This document shows positions 62,110 through 64,000 of a DNA stretch of 64,000 nt, one piece after another. This stretch comes from Bradyrhizobium sp. CB1717 (GTDB taxonomy: Bacteria > Pseudomonadota > Alphaproteobacteria > Rhizobiales > Xanthobacteraceae): positions 2,852,001-2,916,000 of the forward strand of contig NZ_CP121666.1 in the NCBI RefSeq assembly GCF_029714325.1, in the 5' to 3' direction. The position numbers were made by a program, and so were the translations under genes. The notes under the pieces were generated by a model, which had not been told where the DNA came from, did no database searches, and was given only the letters and a program-made list of their open reading frames with translations. Numbering within the stretch: the first letter of the stretch is position 1; each line of letters opens with the position of its first letter.

Positions 62110-62399
62110 GGCATCACCTCGTCGGCGTGTCGGGAGCAGGAGCGTAGCGGGATGCGGGGGAGTGTTGCAATCGGGTTGCAGAGGGGCAAAGACAAAAAAT
62201 GCGAAAACAACCCCATGCACAGTAGAGACCGGGCCGAAATCATTGGGCTTTTTCGATTTCGGGAAGAGCGAAATATTCGTTTGCGCCGTCGGGCAAAACA
62301 GGGGCATAATGGCATGGTGGCGACGGTTGTTCGCGAGCGCGGTGGTTCGCCTTTCCCCGCATGCAGCCGCCGGCAGGAGAGGCCGGAATGCATCCATCC
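62110..62399. other. Non-coding gap with relics of the dispersed element
   Basis: 290 bp before the palindrome at 62400, part of a 513-bp gene-free stretch up to 62622. It contains the modules ATTTCGGGAAGAGCGAAATATT and CGTCGGGCAAAAC, also found at the end of the dispersed element near 39485-39590. No gene and no terminator seen. Confidence 0.4.
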
Positions 62400-62478
62400 C
62401 GTCATTGCGAGCGCAGCGAAGCAATCCAGATTGGCCCCGCGGAAGGATTCTGGATTGCTTCGCTGCGCTCGCAATGAC
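62400..62478. repeat. Palindromic repeat, GTCATTGCGAG family, copy 3
   Basis: Left arm CGTCATTGCGAGCGCAGCG then AAGCAATCCAG; right arm CTGGATTGCTTCGCTGCG then CTCGCAATGAC. Same family as 36347-36432 and 40137-40221. The left arm of this copy resembles the first copy most closely. Confidence 0.85.
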
Positions 62479-62622
62479 CGAGAACGAGGGGCCTTCCGCG
62501 AGTTCAGCCGCCGCCGTGCTTGCAGAGACTCCCTCCATCATGTTGCCGCCGCGATCGATCGGATAGATTTGGCCGCGTCTGATTCGTTTCCCTCCCAAAA
62601 AAATAGCCCCCGGAGACACTCC

Positions 62623-63057
62623 ATGAAGATCGCTAGCACCCTTCGCGCCGCGCTGGTCGCCATTGCCGCGCTCGCCGGCCTCTCGACCTCGGCGCTGGCC
62701 GACGGCGGCACCGTGGTGCTGACGATCTACAAGGCGGGCTGGATCATCGGCGGCTCGGGCGGGAGCGGCGTGCTGAACTTCCGCGGCCGCTCCTATGGGC
62801 TCTCGACCGGCGGGCTCGACTACGGCCTCGTGTTCGGGGGATCCAAGACCGTGCTGCGCGGCCGCGTCTCCAACATCAACCGTCCCTCCGACGTCGCCGG
62901 CGTCTATGGCGCCGCCGGTGCGGGCCTCGCGGTCGGCCGCGGCGCCCGCGCCATCGTGCTCACCAACCAGAAGGGCGCGGTGCTGGAGCTGACCGGCACG
63001 CAGGTCGGCCTGATGGCGAATGCGGATCTCAGCGGGCTTGCGATCACGATGCGGTAG
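62623..63057 (+). CDS. Secreted glycine-rich conserved hypothetical
   Basis: 144 residues, CGGAGACACTCC before the ATG at 62623. Signal peptide (cleavage near ALADGG), then a Gly-rich beta domain: YKAGWIIGGSGGSGVLNFRG, LDYGLVFGGSKTVLRGRVSN, SDVAGVYGAAGAGLAVGRGA, GAVLELTGTQVGLMANADLSG. This block organisation is conserved in rhizobial proteins of unknown function. Extracytoplasmic. The frame is open far upstream, but without a usable start. Confidence 0.75.
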   Translation: MKIASTLRAALVAIAALAGLSTSALADGGTVVLTIYKAGWIIGGSGGSGVLNFRGRSYGLSTGGLDYGLVFGGSKTVLRGRVSNINRPSDVAGVYGAAGAGLAVGRGARAIVLTNQKGAVLELTGTQVGLMANADLSGLAITMR

Positions 63058-63095
63058 GGCGCGGCGAAACCTGCCGGCGCGTAGCTCGAACCTTG

Positions 63096-63941
63096 CTACC
63101 GTAACGGCGGCCGCAATTGCACTGGCGGCTCCCGCTGCACTCTGGCCTGCGTCGGCGGCGTCGGCGTGCGCGCGGGGGCGGTCACGGGCCGTGGCAAGGG
63201 TGTCAGCGTCGCCGCCCGCTGATGCTGTTCGGCTGCGGTGGCAACGAGACGCGCCACCTGTTCCTGATTGGCCTTGACCTGCTCGGTGATAGTCGCCTGG
63301 TCGCGGGCCAGCTGGTCCTGGCTGGCTTTGAGCTCGTCGATCTTTTGCAGCACGCTGGCGAGATCGTGCGACATCGTCTCGATCAACTGTGTCAGCTCGG
63401 CGGGTATCGCGGCCGCGGTCGGCACCATCTCTTGCGGTGTCGTCTGAGCCGCAGGTGGGGCTTGCGAAAGGGTAGCGTCAGCCGCAGCCAACCGAACGAA
63501 AGGCGCTGCCGGCTGGATGGAGGGCTGGGTTTCTTCGTTCGGCAGCACGGCAGCCGAAACCGCTTGCGGCGCCCAGCGGGAAATCATCTGCTGCGTCGCG
63601 TCGCTGGCGAACTGCGAGGCAAAGGCAGCGCTGAAGATGCACGCCGCCAACAAGAGGCCGATCAAGCCGCGCAGCGCCGACCTGTGCCGGAAGGACCGGC
63701 GGTCGAGTTGGTGGCCCGCCTCGGGCCCTAATCTGGACATCTGCTGGTTTATACGTGCGAGTTGTTCATCGGCGAGCGCGATCTGTTCATAGGCATGCGC
63801 GAGCCTTTCATCGGCGCGTGCAACCAGCTCCTTGTCCGGCGCGGACAGTCCCGATCCCTGCGTGGAGCGTCCCGGATCGACGGCGGGTGGATCGGCTGGC
63901 TTGATGTCGGGAGTGGATTGCATTTCCAGCGTGGACTGCAT
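63096..63941 (-). CDS. Single-TM protein with coiled coil and Pro-rich tail
   Basis: 281 residues with GCAGGAGG before the ATG at 63941. N-terminal cytoplasmic region with heptads (ADERLAHAYEQIALADEQ, then QLARINQQM), one transmembrane helix (LRGLIGLLLAACIFSAAFA), a periplasmic part with a second coiled coil (LTQLIETMSHDLASVLQK, then IDELKASQDQLARDQATI, EQVKANQEQVARLVAT) and a Pro-rich end (RPVTAPARTPTPPTQARV). Function unknown. I know this layout only from conserved hypothetical proteins of Bradyrhizobium. Confidence 0.72.
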   Translation of the reverse strand: MQSTLEMQSTPDIKPADPPAVDPGRSTQGSGLSAPDKELVARADERLAHAYEQIALADEQLARINQQMSRLGPEAGHQLDRRSFRHRSALRGLIGLLLAACIFSAAFASQFASDATQQMISRWAPQAVSAAVLPNEETQPSIQPAAPFVRLAAADATLSQAPPAAQTTPQEMVPTAAAIPAELTQLIETMSHDLASVLQKIDELKASQDQLARDQATITEQVKANQEQVARLVATAAEQHQRAATLTPLPRPVTAPARTPTPPTQARVQREPPVQLRPPLR

Positions 63942-64000
63942 CTGCGCCTCCTGCCCGGGTTGACGCTGAATGAGGTGGTTCGTCCGACTTCCGCATTGCG

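Noticed and set aside
61627..63057. A 476-residue plus-strand frame ending in the Gly-rich secreted protein
   Set aside because: Only the part from 62623 has a signal peptide and ribosome site; the upstream part overlaps the RidA gene and a palindrome.

Overview
The window looks like chromosomal DNA of a Bradyrhizobium-type alphaproteobacterium (Nitrobacteraceae). The grounds are very high GC with strong codon bias, PHB metabolism, a perfect Irr/ICE-type iron box in front of bacterioferritin, a perfect CtrA-type box, and several families of dispersed palindromes and a degenerate repeat that I associate with Bradyrhizobium and Rhodopseudomonas genomes. No rRNA, tRNA, CRISPR array, prophage or plasmid backbone was seen. 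Assignment to a genus is inference, not a database result.

Layout. 1-3254: 5' part of an RND efflux pump and its membrane-fusion lipoprotein (minus strand). 3489-11482: a solute-binding protein, a GNAT acetyltransferase, and an extracytoplasmic group (beta-propeller protein, phospholipase C/acid-phosphatase-like protein, di-haem peroxidase), then an epimerase-like protein and an unknown secreted protein. 11553-16683: a flavin monooxygenase and cupin pair divergent from an AraC regulator, then a hybrid histidine kinase. 16810-25490: an XRE-cupin regulator divergent from a complete peptide-type ABC importer operon that also encodes an FAD amine/amino-acid oxidase and a 2-hydroxyacid dehydrogenase, which looks like a self-contained uptake-and-catabolism unit. 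25829-32101: a small membrane protein, a 1109-residue SAM-cyclase-ATPase signalling protein, an intracellular PHB depolymerase and a GST. 32382-38706: small proteins, an enolase-superfamily enzyme, an AraC/GyrI regulator, an SMP-30 lactonase, a GNAT and a GMC oxidoreductase.

38714-40521 is a repeat island: a REP-associated tyrosine transposase (RAYT) sits between two near-identical long palindromes, followed by a degenerate dispersed element and three more palindromes of different families. 40549-44560: a MoxR ATPase and a VWA protein (divergent), a stress membrane protein, and two sulfurtransferases. 44566-50158: a cell-envelope Pro/Ala-rich protein, an L,D-transpeptidase, a D-2-hydroxyacid dehydrogenase and EttA. 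50166-53897: a lytic transglycosylase, two paralogous small secreted proteins, a Ser/Gly/Cys-rich membrane protein, and bfd and bfr, each with an Irr-like box. 54075-64000: mostly short or single genes, including an alpha/beta hydrolase, a collagen-like protein, a FlbD-like Fis-domain protein with an upstream CtrA box, an SDR, a J-domain protein, a second pair of small secreted paralogs, a RidA protein and a coiled-coil membrane protein.

The items most worth following up are the RAYT with its palindromes, the iron boxes, the CtrA box with the FlbD-like gene, the collagen-like protein, the extracytoplasmic phosphatase/di-haem pair, and the catabolic ABC operon.
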